From a virus, in the IMG/VR virus record IMGVR_UViG_3300043465_000431, positions 1 through 23,096 of that record: 23,096 nucleotides of DNA; one strand, given 5' to 3'. Position numbers and translations under genes: made by a program. The notes beneath the pieces are model-generated. The model ran no database searches. It worked only from the letters and a program-made list of their open reading frames with translations, and had not been told where the DNA came from. Below, piece by piece: positions 7,038 through 14,996 of the stretch. Numbering within the stretch: position 1 is the first letter of the stretch; each line of letters opens with the position of its first letter.

Positions 7038-7459
7038 CTCGTGGCTTTGGGAGTAACAATGAATTGACCGTAAAGCAATTCATCGGTGGTGACACCGCTT
7101 TGAACAAGATCAATGGAGTACTTCCACGAGCCTGTGCGAATGTATCCCATTGTGGTGGCATCCGCAGTAATAAGAATGCCACCCGTGAGAGCCGCACCCG
7201 TCTCGCCCTTGTTCATGTAAACACGACCTGCTCCGCTAATGCCAGCAGTGCCTGTGTACTCGCCTGTGATACCACCACTAGTAACACCCGAAGTACTAAT
7301 CTCCATGTACTTCACCGAACTATTGGCGAACGGACGCACATGGAACCGTGCGGTGTAATTGGTTAAGTCTACGCGATTGCCGTTCTCATCGTAGTACTCC
7401 ACATGAAAATTAAATGTGGAGTACTGCTGTGCGTTAATATCGTAGTATCCTGATGCCAT
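7034..7459 (-). CDS. Virion-like beta-rich protein, unknown role
   Basis: A 141-residue protein of short Gly-, Thr- and Ser-rich strands. It has no cysteine, no signal peptide and no membrane segment. The N-terminal stretch FNFHVEYYDENGNRVDLTNY followed by TARFHVRP resembles a pattern in many phage structural proteins (a strand, a polar turn, then L-T-G/N-Y-T-A-R-M/F-x-V-R), as in BppU-like N-terminal domains of baseplate and fibre proteins. The closing GSWKYSIDLV and LLYGQFIV also fit a beta sandwich. TAATG overlap with the glycosyltransferase upstream and a GGAG SD support co-translation. It shares the possible late promoter at 8696, which suits a particle component. A structural role is inferred; the exact location in the particle is unknown. 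Confidence 0.7.
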   Translation of the reverse strand: MASGYYDINAQQYSTFNFHVEYYDENGNRVDLTNYTARFHVRPFANSSVKYMEISTSGVTSGGITGEYTGTAGISGAGRVYMNKGETGAALTGGILITADATTMGYIRTGSWKYSIDLVQSGVTTDELLYGQFIVTPKATR

Positions 7460-8667
7460 TACTTTCTCCGCTTTTTAAAGGTGTGCTGCTTTGTATTTAG
7501 CACGGGAGCAAGTGGGGGCATATTGGTGTCTTTGGCGAGTTTCTGTGTCATGGCATCCACTTCCTTGACTTTCTCAAGGTACGCAGCGTGGTTCTTCTGA
7601 ACTCGTTCAATTTCACTCTCTGGCAAACGGCTCTGCTTTAGCAGGGTTTCGCAAGCGGAGTAGCCAATCTTGAAATCGTGGGTAAAGAATGCTGTAGCCG
7701 CTAGTTCATCCAACGCCATCCACTTATACACATTCGTATCAATAAACAGAATGTCCTGCTGTGGGTACGGGAGTTGTGCGGCTTCCTTGGCAAACAGGTA
7801 CGCAGCGCGTGGACGACCGTTCATGCGAAGGAATCGTGCAATAGCGTGAAGCGGTTCTGCACGGCACGGACGGTAGTCATACGAGTCAAGGAATTTCTGC
7901 TGAACAATTGACCAATCAGAATTCTTTGAGATTTCACACAGGGCAATACGGAACAGGGAGTAGTAGCACTCTTCTTCCCATCCACCCATCTCCACACGCT
8001 TGTAGTACGCTGCAATGGCGTTGTCCCACTGCTGTGAGTCAAAATACGACTGAGCAAGGTAGAACTGGTAGCGAGAGTTCGTTGGCTCTGTTTCTAGAGC
8101 CTTGACCAGCATCTCTGCATCCTTTGTGTACTTCTCTACCTGTGTAATATTTACATTACGCGCACCAAGTGTACGCGCCTCAAGAGCGTAGTCACCTTCA
8201 ATACGGAATTGATTTAGTGGCTGTTTTTCGCAATGGGCGTACTCGTGGAGAACGCCAATGTACTTCCAACCAATACCTGTCTTAAAGATTTGATTGCGCC
8301 ACCACACACACCCGTCTCGTCCGCACTTGAGAGCATACGCATCATGCATTAGATTCTTGCCGTTGGGATACGCAAAATTTCCTGTGATCTTGTCATCGGC
8401 ATCAATCATCCAAGCGTAGTCTGCCTTGCCATCACATAGAGCAAGGGCTTCGCTACGGTTGTAGCCAAAGTCTACCCAAGGCTTCTCAATGAGTTCGCCA
8501 GGAATTCCCTTCTCTGCAAAGAAGGTGCGTATAAGGTCTTGGGTTCCGTCTGTGGATCCTGTGTCCACGATCACCCAATAGTCAATGTTTTGCCACATTG
8601 AATTGAGGCATTCATGGATAATGTGCGTTTCATTCTTAACGATCATTGAGAGGCATACTGTAGACAT
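7459..8667 (-). CDS. Family 2 glycosyltransferase with C-terminal helical (TPR-like) repeats
   Basis: A 402-residue protein. Residues 1-95 are a GT-A nucleotide-sugar domain: LSMIVKNE at the N terminus, VIVDTGSTDGTQ (residues 33-43) and the metal/nucleotide site MIDADD (88-92). After a middle section containing VWWRNQIFKTG and VLHEYAHCE, residues about 185-330 look like TPR or similar helical pairs (YQFYLAQSYFDSQQWDNAI is the clearest). It probably transfers a sugar to a protein or glycan acceptor in the cytoplasm; donor and acceptor are unknown. The start ATG has a strong AAGGAG SD. A CATAAATA late-promoter-like element lies just upstream and the next gene looks structural, so glycosylation of a virion protein is plausible. 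Confidence 0.88.
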   Translation of the reverse strand: MSTVCLSMIVKNETHIIHECLNSMWQNIDYWVIVDTGSTDGTQDLIRTFFAEKGIPGELIEKPWVDFGYNRSEALALCDGKADYAWMIDADDKITGNFAYPNGKNLMHDAYALKCGRDGCVWWRNQIFKTGIGWKYIGVLHEYAHCEKQPLNQFRIEGDYALEARTLGARNVNITQVEKYTKDAEMLVKALETEPTNSRYQFYLAQSYFDSQQWDNAIAAYYKRVEMGGWEEECYYSLFRIALCEISKNSDWSIVQQKFLDSYDYRPCRAEPLHAIARFLRMNGRPRAAYLFAKEAAQLPYPQQDILFIDTNVYKWMALDELAATAFFTHDFKIGYSACETLLKQSRLPESEIERVQKNHAAYLEKVKEVDAMTQKLAKDTNMPPLAPVLNTKQHTFKKRRK

Positions 8668-8687
8668 TTCACGATCTCCTTGTACGG

Positions 8688-8780
8688 TTATTTATGCTTG
8701 GCAATCCACTCTTCAAGACGAACTTGGGGAATCCATCCAAGATGTTCTTTTGCTTTGATATGTTTTACTTTCGTACTGCT
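8688..8780 (-). pseudogene. C-terminal remnant of a different SDR sugar epimerase/dehydratase
   Basis: Just past the end of the fcl-like gene, in another frame, an open stretch of 30 codons ends at TAA 8690-8688. It reads ...VKHIKAKEHLGWIPQVRLEE plus seven more residues. The K-A-K-E-x-L-G-W-x-P-x-V-x-L-E-E pattern is the typical C terminus of extended SDR enzymes such as GDP-mannose 4,6-dehydratase. It has no start and is closed upstream by an in-frame TGA (8783-8781). The intact fcl-like protein has its own normal C terminus, so this is the tail of a second, lost or replaced gene. Confidence 0.7.
8689..8696 (-). promoter_or_regulatory. T4-type late promoter motif (CATAAATA)
   Basis: The coding strand reads CATAAATA at 8696-8689, one base from the T4 late consensus TATAAATA and matching the NATAAATA form used by T4-like phages. 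It lies 21 bp upstream of the 402-residue glycosyltransferase start, giving a short leader that still holds the AAGGAG SD. It also forms the last codons and stop of the SDR remnant. The same octamer occurs by chance inside regA, so position is the main support. Confidence 0.55.
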
Positions 8781-9673
8781 TCATAGTTTTTTACAAAATA
8801 TTCAATAGTCTTTGCCAGTCCTGTATCTAGATCGGTAAACTTAAAGTCGGAGAATCGACTTCGGAACAAAGAATTGTCCGTATTCTTTCGCATTATGCCT
8901 TCCGATTTTGTGGCATCAAAAACAACTCTTCCAGTGAATTTCATATGCTTCACAATCACCTCAACAACTTCAGCGATGGTATGTACATATCCAGGAGATA
9001 CTATCATCAACGGAGGAAGATCATTCATTTGTTCGGTGTGAATACTCTTAACGATAGAAGCCATATCATCTGCATATACAAATTCTCGTTCTGCTTTTCC
9101 AGAACCCCATACCAAGAACTCAGTTCCGTTTTGCTTTGCAAGATAGCAGCGGTGTATGAGACTCGGAATAACATGACCATTTTCCAAATGGTAGTTGTCG
9201 TTTTTTCCGTACATATTACACGGAACAATACATGATGTGCGTATTCCATACTGTCTCATAAGACTTCTAGATCCGACTTCTAACATTCTCTTTGAGTATG
9301 CGTATCCAAAATTAGTTGGATGTGGTTCTCCATCGTGTATGCTGCTTTCTACTAGAGGCAGAGGAGCAGATTGAGGAAACACGCAAGTGGATAGGAAAAA
9401 AGTGGATCTCTTTATATTATGATCCTTACAGGCTCGGATGATATTTGCATTCATATAGAGATTGTTAATGAAAAAGTCATACATAAAATCATTATTGGCT
9501 TTCACCCCACCAACAATACCAGCAGCATGAACAATCTCATCAACATCATGCTCGCGAATATACCGATCTAAGGAACTATAATCCAACAGATTCACTTCTT
9601 TCTTTGTTGGCTTCAATCCAAAATCAATAGATGAACCCAACATACCATGACCGCCTAGTATTAAAGTATTCAC
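8765..9673 (-). CDS. GDP-L-fucose synthase / ColC-like epimerase-reductase
   Basis: A 302-residue extended SDR. The NADP site is GGHGMLG (residues 7-13). HAAGIVGGVKAN, FLSTCVFP, FGYAYSK (Y124-x3-K128), NMYGKNDNYHLENGHVIP, WGSGKAEREFVYADD and ATKSEGIMRKN closely follow the GDP-fucose synthase signature set. S95, C97, Y124, K128 and H167 match the catalytic Ser, epimerisation Cys, Tyr, Lys and His of that family. The normal reaction is epimerisation at C3 and C5 and reduction at C4 of GDP-4-keto-6-deoxymannose. The close relative ColC does the C5 epimerisation and reduction on the 3-deoxy compound to give GDP-L-colitose. With a ColD-like enzyme in the same operon, either substrate is possible. 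The start is GTG in a GTGA overlap, with GAGGTGA upstream. Confidence 0.85.
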   Translation of the reverse strand: MNTLILGGHGMLGSSIDFGLKPTKKEVNLLDYSSLDRYIREHDVDEIVHAAGIVGGVKANNDFMYDFFINNLYMNANIIRACKDHNIKRSTFFLSTCVFPQSAPLPLVESSIHDGEPHPTNFGYAYSKRMLEVGSRSLMRQYGIRTSCIVPCNMYGKNDNYHLENGHVIPSLIHRCYLAKQNGTEFLVWGSGKAEREFVYADDMASIVKSIHTEQMNDLPPLMIVSPGYVHTIAEVVEVIVKHMKFTGRVVFDATKSEGIMRKNTDNSLFRSRFSDFKFTDLDTGLAKTIEYFVKNYEAVRK

Positions 9674-10575
9674 GAAATCACCTCTAATTTTTCGTCAGCA
9701 AGTCCCCAGTTTTTTTCATTTGCATGAAATCTATTAGTGATCAAAGAGTCATTCATAACAGGCTTATTCTTATTGAAATTTTCGTAGTGATATAGATGAA
9801 AAAACTTGATGCCAAAATCTTCTAGATCTCCTCCACACGGATATCTTCTCTTGAGGCGAGTATGGAGTTCAATATCTTGCCATCCCCAATAAGTAAGTTC
9901 TTCCCACCAGCAACTACTTTCCTCTGCTATTTCTCTATGCATCAATACTGCCATAGCACCACCACTAAAATAGTCAACACTGATTTTATTATGACGAAGC
10001 ATATGCTCGTCAACAAAATTGTCTGCATCTACAGTAGGTTGTTTAGCGTTAACAGGATCAATAACGCAAGTCTTCAAAAACTCATCCACATCTTTATATG
10101 ATTCAGCATCAACATATCCTATTCGGGGAATATGAAAACGAGATCCCTGATAGAACTTCTTTTCCTTATTATCCGATAATGCCTTTACAAAATTGTATAG
10201 ACGCTCTATCTCCTCGTAAGGCATAAAGCAGTCAGAGTCCCAGAAAACAACATACTCACCCTTGCTATTACGATATGACACATTGTAAGGATGCACGATG
10301 GAATATGATGTTCCACGATTATACTTCTTGGTGATATCAGGGGACACATATACGAACTTCAAGTTTGGATGTCTCTCCTTGACCAATTCATCTGAAATCT
10401 TTATTTCACTTCCCCAGTCACAAACGACAACTTCAACATCGGATTTTCCTAAACGCTTTAAATTATCTACCATTTTGTTTAATGTGAGTTCGAGTCGCTT
10501 GTTGACTCCACCTTTTCCATTATCATCTGCTGCATAATTGTCATTTTTTCCACCAATCAGTATTGATAGTAGCAT
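9670..10575 (-). CDS. Family 2-type glycosyltransferase
   Basis: A 301-residue GT-A protein. The N terminus MLLSILIGGKND begins the nucleotide-binding fold. VVVCDWGSE (about 49-57) and GEYVVFWDSDCFMP (106-119, DSD at 113-115) form the donor and metal site. The acceptor-side motif SGGAMAVLMHRE, followed by WWEELTYWGWQDIELHTRL, matches the GW-D-x-E signature of polypeptide- and galactosyl-type GT2/GT27 enzymes. A long insertion (residues about 120-200) separates the two. ATG 10575 is preferred over the upstream TTG because GGAG sits six bases before it and the ATG follows the TAA of the preceding gene by one base. Likely it transfers a cassette-made sugar; specificity cannot be told. Confidence 0.85.
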   Translation of the reverse strand: MLLSILIGGKNDNYAADDNGKGGVNKRLELTLNKMVDNLKRLGKSDVEVVVCDWGSEIKISDELVKERHPNLKFVYVSPDITKKYNRGTSYSIVHPYNVSYRNSKGEYVVFWDSDCFMPYEEIERLYNFVKALSDNKEKKFYQGSRFHIPRIGYVDAESYKDVDEFLKTCVIDPVNAKQPTVDADNFVDEHMLRHNKISVDYFSGGAMAVLMHREIAEESSCWWEELTYWGWQDIELHTRLKRRYPCGGDLEDFGIKFFHLYHYENFNKNKPVMNDSLITNRFHANEKNWGLADEKLEVIS

Positions 10576-10576
10576 A

Positions 10577-11167
10577 TTATTCTCCAAAAGAATCTTTCAT
10601 TTGTTGAGTCTTGATATAAGCCCAACTGTCATCCTCGAATGTTCCATCGGGATCGCAAGAAAAAATTTCACTCAACGCTTTACGAACAGCATCACAACTA
10701 ACATCATGTCCAGCAATCACCCCACCAACTTTAACCTTTGGCATCCATGTGAGGATGTCTTGTTTTACAGCGGAGTATGAATGATCACCATCAATGTAAG
10801 CCAGATCAAGTGATTCGTTTTCAACAGAAACAGCAAACTCCACACTTGCCATCTTGTTCTTCTTGATGTTTTTATGTAATTTGATATTTGCGTCAAATAT
10901 CTCTTCGGCTTCTCTCAATTCCTCTGCCTGATTATCCAAATCATATGTCGATCCTTCTTCCCGATACATCGCCCAAGGATCAACGCAATTTATCGTAGCA
11001 TTTATGAAACAACTATTAATAATAAGTGTCGAATGACCACAGTAACATCCAATTTCTACTATGTTCAGGTCTTCTCTTTTGCCTAGCAAATTTTTTGTGC
11101 CAAGACATAGTTTCTGCAATCCCGTAACCATATTAGACGATCCACGCATTTCTATTAATTTAGCCAT
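10577..11167 (-). CDS. Class I SAM-dependent methyltransferase (Methyltransf_24-like)
   Basis: A 196-residue Rossmann methyltransferase. Motif I is IVEIGCYCGHST (residues 36-47). The acidic ribose-binding strand end is CVDPW. DLAYIDGDHSYSAVKQD (121-137) and GGVIAGHD (148-155) follow the pattern of the Methyltransf_24 / cephalosporin-hydroxylase-like group, whose D-G-x-H-x-Y residues bind metal or substrate. Family members often O-methylate sugars. The start ATG has AAAGGA. It sits between the SDR and a glycosyltransferase, so modification of the glycan made here is the best guess. Substrate unknown. Confidence 0.82.
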   Translation of the reverse strand: MAKLIEMRGSSNMVTGLQKLCLGTKNLLGKREDLNIVEIGCYCGHSTLIINSCFINATINCVDPWAMYREEGSTYDLDNQAEELREAEEIFDANIKLHKNIKKNKMASVEFAVSVENESLDLAYIDGDHSYSAVKQDILTWMPKVKVGGVIAGHDVSCDAVRKALSEIFSCDPDGTFEDDSWAYIKTQQMKDSFGE

Positions 11168-11192
11168 ATCAAATTCCTTTTAGTATGTCGGT

Positions 11193-12203
11193 TTAACCAA
11201 CAAATTGTGTTTGCCATTCTATTGTTCGATTCAATCCTTCATCAAAATCAACAAAGTTTTTTGATGATTTTCCAAACTCGTCCATGTATCTCTGAATACT
11301 GACATTTACAATTTTTGGATTACCTGCCATAGAGTTACTATTTTGCGGAACTGTGACTTCCTTTTCTAGAATAGTTCCTATCTTGCAAGCCAATTCGTAT
11401 ATGGAAAGTTCAGAAATTCCTCCGATATTGTATGTCACATCCTTACCGAATAGCATAATGGTAAACAGCATTTCGGTGACATCACTGATATAACAGAATG
11501 TCCGTATCGCGGAACCGTCATCCATCAGTTTGATGGACTGTTCAGTTAGCCCTCTGTCTATGAGGATATTCAGAACTCGCTTGTCGTTCTTTTTTGCACC
11601 AGCACCGTATGCAGAACTCAAACGAGCAATCTTGATGTTGTATCCCTTCTGAACATACGCATGGCAAATAGCCTCTCCTGTCCTCTTTCCTTCAATATAA
11701 CAAGACCGTGGATGATCTGTGTTGGTAGTTCCAACCTGATTCTCTTGTATGTTGTGGTGGTCCAAGCCGCTGTAAATTTCGCTAGTGCTGACAAACAAAA
11801 AGGTTCCATCCTTGTTCAACTTTTCTAACAGAAAAATGGTGGATATTGTGTTGAGTTGAATGGTTTTGATTTTGTCTTCCAAAAACTTGGACGGCTGTGC
11901 GTATCCAGAAGAATGAATAATAAAATCAAACTGCGGTAGATTGGAGAACATCTGTGTGTCTGTGATGTCTCCCCGAATGATGTTGCAATCTGTGAACACA
12001 TCAGAAAAACACGGATCTATTTGTTCACGAAACCAACACCACAATTCTATGTTGTATTCATCTTTCATCTTCTTGATGCAGGATACAAGGTTGATACCAA
12101 CAAGTCCCGATGCTCCCGTGACAAGAACTCGCTTATCGCGCATCTTGGAAAGATCGGTGCGGCTCAAAACAATGTCAGCGTCATTACTCAAGACTGAATG
12201 CAT
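11193..12203 (-). CDS. NAD-dependent nucleotide-sugar epimerase/dehydratase (extended SDR)
   Basis: A 336-residue SDR. Residues 26-36 hold VLVTGASGLVG, the NAD site. IRGDITD binds the adenine end. IHSSGYAQPSKF, VSTSEIYS (catalytic Ser/Thr near 139-141) and SCYIEGKRTGE (Y169, K173) complete the active site, and ARLSSAYG and IRTFCYISDV follow. The layout resembles UDP-glucuronate decarboxylases and dTDP-glucose 4,6-dehydratase relatives, but it is not a typical GDP-mannose 4,6-dehydratase. There is an N-terminal extension of about 22 residues. It may make the 4-keto intermediate or reduce the product of the preceding enzymes. The ATG overlaps the transketolase C gene by 16 nt and has AAAGGA upstream. 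Confidence 0.85.
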   Translation of the reverse strand: MHSVLSNDADIVLSRTDLSKMRDKRVLVTGASGLVGINLVSCIKKMKDEYNIELWCWFREQIDPCFSDVFTDCNIIRGDITDTQMFSNLPQFDFIIHSSGYAQPSKFLEDKIKTIQLNTISTIFLLEKLNKDGTFLFVSTSEIYSGLDHHNIQENQVGTTNTDHPRSCYIEGKRTGEAICHAYVQKGYNIKIARLSSAYGAGAKKNDKRVLNILIDRGLTEQSIKLMDDGSAIRTFCYISDVTEMLFTIMLFGKDVTYNIGGISELSIYELACKIGTILEKEVTVPQNSNSMAGNPKIVNVSIQRYMDEFGKSSKNFVDFDEGLNRTIEWQTQFVG

Positions 12204-13066
12204 GATTGAATCCTTTCTCTAACAGAATCAGCATCAACACGAATATCAAAATCGTGTTCCGTTTTTGTTCCGTAATTTGTCAGAAATCTGCGGGGAACAC
12301 CTATGTTAAACTTCCTATATCGCCTTCCAGCCAAAGCAAGATCAACCAAGTGATTAACTGTTCCTTCATAGAAGGGTTCGCATATGATAATGGTTTCGTG
12401 GAAGTTGTCAAGCAGAATCTTGCCATCAAAAGGTAAAACTGTGCTATAGTACAGAACCGTCACATCCATATTGCGTGTGGCTTCCATCACTTGCTTTAGC
12501 ATAGTTCCAAAACACAAAATAGTGCCAGATTTTCCATGCTTGATGATATTTCCGTATCCAAACTTGACATCAATCTGTTCGTCATGCTGAGTTTCACTCA
12601 TGCGAGTGTAGGTTGGATTCCCACTATTGTAGGTTTGTTTTACAAGAGTATCCAACTCAGATGCTGTACCAGGAATCAATATTTCCATATTTGGAATGGA
12701 TGTCATAAGTGAAACATCAGCGGGACAATGATGTGTGCATCCCAATGCTGCATAGTCATATGATCCACCAACACTAATGAAGTTTCCATTCAGTTCTTGA
12801 TATCCAAAATCTACCTTGAGTTGCTCAAACGCTCTTTCGACAATAAATGGAGCAATGGTGTGTACGAATGGAATCAATCCCTCCTTTGCCATACCTGCTG
12901 CAACTCCTATGGTACTCTGTTCAAGAATACCAATATTGTGTGCACGAGAAGGAATATTCTTAATCTCCTCCCGAAAACCAAAAACACCGATGTCACCGAG
13001 CAACAACACCGTTCGACTATCAGAATAGAGAATATCCTGCAAAGTTTTTACAAATTGCTTTCTCAT
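12188..13066 (-). CDS. Transketolase-like, C-terminal half (Pyr domain plus C domain)
   Basis: A 292-residue protein equivalent to the second half of transketolase. ILEQSTIGVAAGMA (E49) carries the glutamate that activates the TPP pyrimidine. VERAFEQLKVDFGYQ and GCTHHCPADVSLMTSIPNM match the transketolase/DXS pyrimidine domain. A C-terminal transketolase domain follows (TILCFGTMLKQ, then VPRRF). It should pair with the protein encoded just upstream to form one thiamine-diphosphate active site. ATG 13066 is chosen over the upstream TTG: it follows the partner's TGA by one base and has GGAAG nine bases upstream. Split transketolases of this size occur in many bacterial glycan clusters. A role in sugar branching rather than central metabolism is inferred from context. 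Confidence 0.9.
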   Translation of the reverse strand: MRKQFVKTLQDILYSDSRTVLLLGDIGVFGFREEIKNIPSRAHNIGILEQSTIGVAAGMAKEGLIPFVHTIAPFIVERAFEQLKVDFGYQELNGNFISVGGSYDYAALGCTHHCPADVSLMTSIPNMEILIPGTASELDTLVKQTYNSGNPTYTRMSETQHDEQIDVKFGYGNIIKHGKSGTILCFGTMLKQVMEATRNMDVTVLYYSTVLPFDGKILLDNFHETIIICEPFYEGTVNHLVDLALAGRRYRKFNIGVPRRFLTNYGTKTEHDFDIRVDADSVRERIQSCIQS

Positions 13067-13067
13067 T

Positions 13068-13820
13068 TCAAAGGGCTTCCAATTCTGCAATTATGGATTG
13101 TAGTTGTTCTGTGGTAGGAGACTTATGATGCCATTCAGGATTATTTTCCATTATGGCAATTCCCTTTCCTTTAACGGTATTACACAGCACAAAAGTTGGC
13201 TTGCCTGTAGTCATTGGAATTGATGTGATGGCATCAATGTTGTGCCCGTCTATTTCATGAGTTTGCCAACCAAATGCTGAAAATTTAGAAGTAGTATTAC
13301 CAATTCCCACAGCCCTATCAGTTGAATGGTTGTGATCCAACAGACAGACAAGGTTGTCTAGTCCATGATGACTTGCTAAAAGAGCGGATTCCCACACAGT
13401 TCCTTCGTTTGCCTCACCATCACCAATCAATACAAACACGGTTCCAACTGTTCCGCGGATCTTCTTTGCCATAGCCATACCAACAGCAATAGGCATACCA
13501 TGCCCAAGAGAACCAGTAGATGCTTCAATCGACGGGATTTTCGAGGTAGGATGACCACCAAGCAAAGAATCAAATTTGCAAAAGGAGTTCAAATCTGTAT
13601 TCAGCAATCCAAAGTGATCTAATACAACATACAATCCAAGAGAAGCATGACCTTTGGAGAGAACAAACTTGTGGTCTATGTTTTTGGTAATATACTCTCG
13701 ATACACTCCGTATATTATATCAAGCACTGATAGAGAACTAGGAATATGCCCTTCTTTGCTAGAATAGGCAAGATTCACAATTTTTGCAACTATCTTTTTT
13801 CTATCATCATTATATTGCAT
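13068..13820 (-). CDS. Transketolase-like, N-terminal half (TPP-binding)
   Basis: A 250-residue protein equivalent to the first domain of transketolase. The SSKEGHIPSSLS stretch holds the conserved histidine (H25) near the donor site. LSKGHAS and GSLGHGMPIAVGMA are family signatures. The metal/TPP motif starts GDGEANEGTVWE (133-144) and ends in LDHN (161-164). With the adjacent C-terminal half it would move a two-carbon ketol unit from a ketose phosphate to an aldehyde or ketone acceptor. The ATG overlaps the ColD-like stop by 11 nt. Its tight linkage to a sugar 3-dehydratase suggests a 4-keto-deoxysugar acceptor, but this is inference. The activity itself is well supported, as all TPP residues I can check are present. 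Confidence 0.92.
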   Translation of the reverse strand: MQYNDDRKKIVAKIVNLAYSSKEGHIPSSLSVLDIIYGVYREYITKNIDHKFVLSKGHASLGLYVVLDHFGLLNTDLNSFCKFDSLLGGHPTSKIPSIEASTGSLGHGMPIAVGMAMAKKIRGTVGTVFVLIGDGEANEGTVWESALLASHHGLDNLVCLLDHNHSTDRAVGIGNTTSKFSAFGWQTHEIDGHNIDAITSIPMTTGKPTFVLCNTVKGKGIAIMENNPEWHHKSPTTEQLQSIIAELEAL

Positions 13821-14967
13821 TCAAAATTCCCACTAGTCTTTGCACATCATCAATTTCCACAAACTCACTGTTTCCAACATATAGGCTATTGTCGTGAATA
13901 AAATCTGCTTTTCCTTCAATCACATATGTATTCACCCCGTGCATCATTGGATGACGAAATAGATTTCCTGCAATGAGTGGTCGGTTGTCAATTCCGTTTT
14001 CTTTCAGTGCTTGCGAAACCTTATGGATATTTCCATCTAATCTAATTATAGGAAAGGCAAAAAGACTAGTACCTACACATACCATGTCCGAATGATACTT
14101 GGATGAGTCCAATCCGTCAAGATATATTCTGAAATTTCGTTCACGAACACAAACTGATTTATCAAGACGAGCCATTTGAGATATACCAAGAACAGCATTC
14201 AAATCAGTGTTTCGTACATTGTAGCCACTGCACAGGAATGTAAACCGTTCATCAACTCCGTCCACCTTTCTCTTGCTCCGTTCTTGTTCTGGCAACTCTC
14301 GTAGCATTCCATGAGAACGCAACAGCAGAAGATGATGATACAGTTCTTCATCGTCAGTGCATACCATGCCCCCTTCGATGGAAGTAATATGGTGTCCATA
14401 GAAGAAAGAAAAAGTAGATGCTTTTCCAAATGTACCAACCTTTTTACCATTCCATGTGCTTCCGTGAGATTCGCAGCAATCTTCCAACAAAATTATATTA
14501 TGCTTGTCACAAAGGTCAATCAATTTTTGACTTATAGAAGGGATACCCAGAACATGAGTCACAAAAATGTATCGTACATTATGCTTCTTGATGTAATGCT
14601 CTACATTATCAAGATCTGGTCCAAGAGTCTTCATGTCAACATCGGTCATGTAAATACCTTGGCTGCTACTCTTCAGTTGCAGTATAGGTGCAATGTTGGT
14701 TGCCCATGTACAGGACTGTGCAATCCAGTCACCACGACCGTATAGATCATGCATAGCCTGTACAAGAATAAGATTGGCGGAGGATCCCGAATTAACAAAC
14801 ACGCTATACTTAACACCAAGCCATTCAGACCAAAGCCGTTCTAACTCTTTGCATTTTTCTCCATACGAGAGTTTTTCATTGCTCATAATGAACGCGCACA
14901 ATTTCTCACGATCTTGCTGATTAACCGCACGATCATCCATTAGTTTCCAATGTTTGGTGTCATTCAT
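13810..14967 (-). CDS. ColD-like PLP sugar 3-dehydratase (His-type DegT family)
   Basis: A 385-residue DegT/DnrJ/EryC1 fold-type I protein. VNSGSSANL binds the cofactor phosphate. LLEDCCESHGS (D163) contacts the pyridine nitrogen. At the position where aminotransferases have the Schiff-base lysine it reads SFFYGHHITSIEGG: His192 replaces Lys. This substitution marks the 3-dehydratases ColD (GDP-4-keto-6-deoxymannose) and RfbH/E1 (CDP-sugar), which use PLP or PMP to remove the C3 hydroxyl. The C-terminal NRPLIAGN and SLYVGN resemble ColD more than RfbH, and there is no [2Fe-2S] cysteine cluster of the E1 kind visible. Product expected: a 4-keto-3,6-dideoxy sugar. The ATG has no clear SD; a later ATG would cut the conserved N terminus. 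Confidence 0.88.
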   Translation of the reverse strand: MNDTKHWKLMDDRAVNQQDREKLCAFIMSNEKLSYGEKCKELERLWSEWLGVKYSVFVNSGSSANLILVQAMHDLYGRGDWIAQSCTWATNIAPILQLKSSSQGIYMTDVDMKTLGPDLDNVEHYIKKHNVRYIFVTHVLGIPSISQKLIDLCDKHNIILLEDCCESHGSTWNGKKVGTFGKASTFSFFYGHHITSIEGGMVCTDDEELYHHLLLLRSHGMLRELPEQERSKRKVDGVDERFTFLCSGYNVRNTDLNAVLGISQMARLDKSVCVRERNFRIYLDGLDSSKYHSDMVCVGTSLFAFPIIRLDGNIHKVSQALKENGIDNRPLIAGNLFRHPMMHGVNTYVIEGKADFIHDNSLYVGNSEFVEIDDVQRLVGILNAI

Positions 14968-14996
14968 GGTATATTTCTATAGTTTAATGATTTGTC

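Noticed and set aside
13690-13720. TATAAT-like sequence in the transketolase N gene
   Set aside because: There is no -35 partner at the right spacing, and it lies within conserved codons.
14311-14745. 144-codon plus-strand frame
   Set aside because: It is antisense to the ColD-like gene, with no SD and no recognisable motif.
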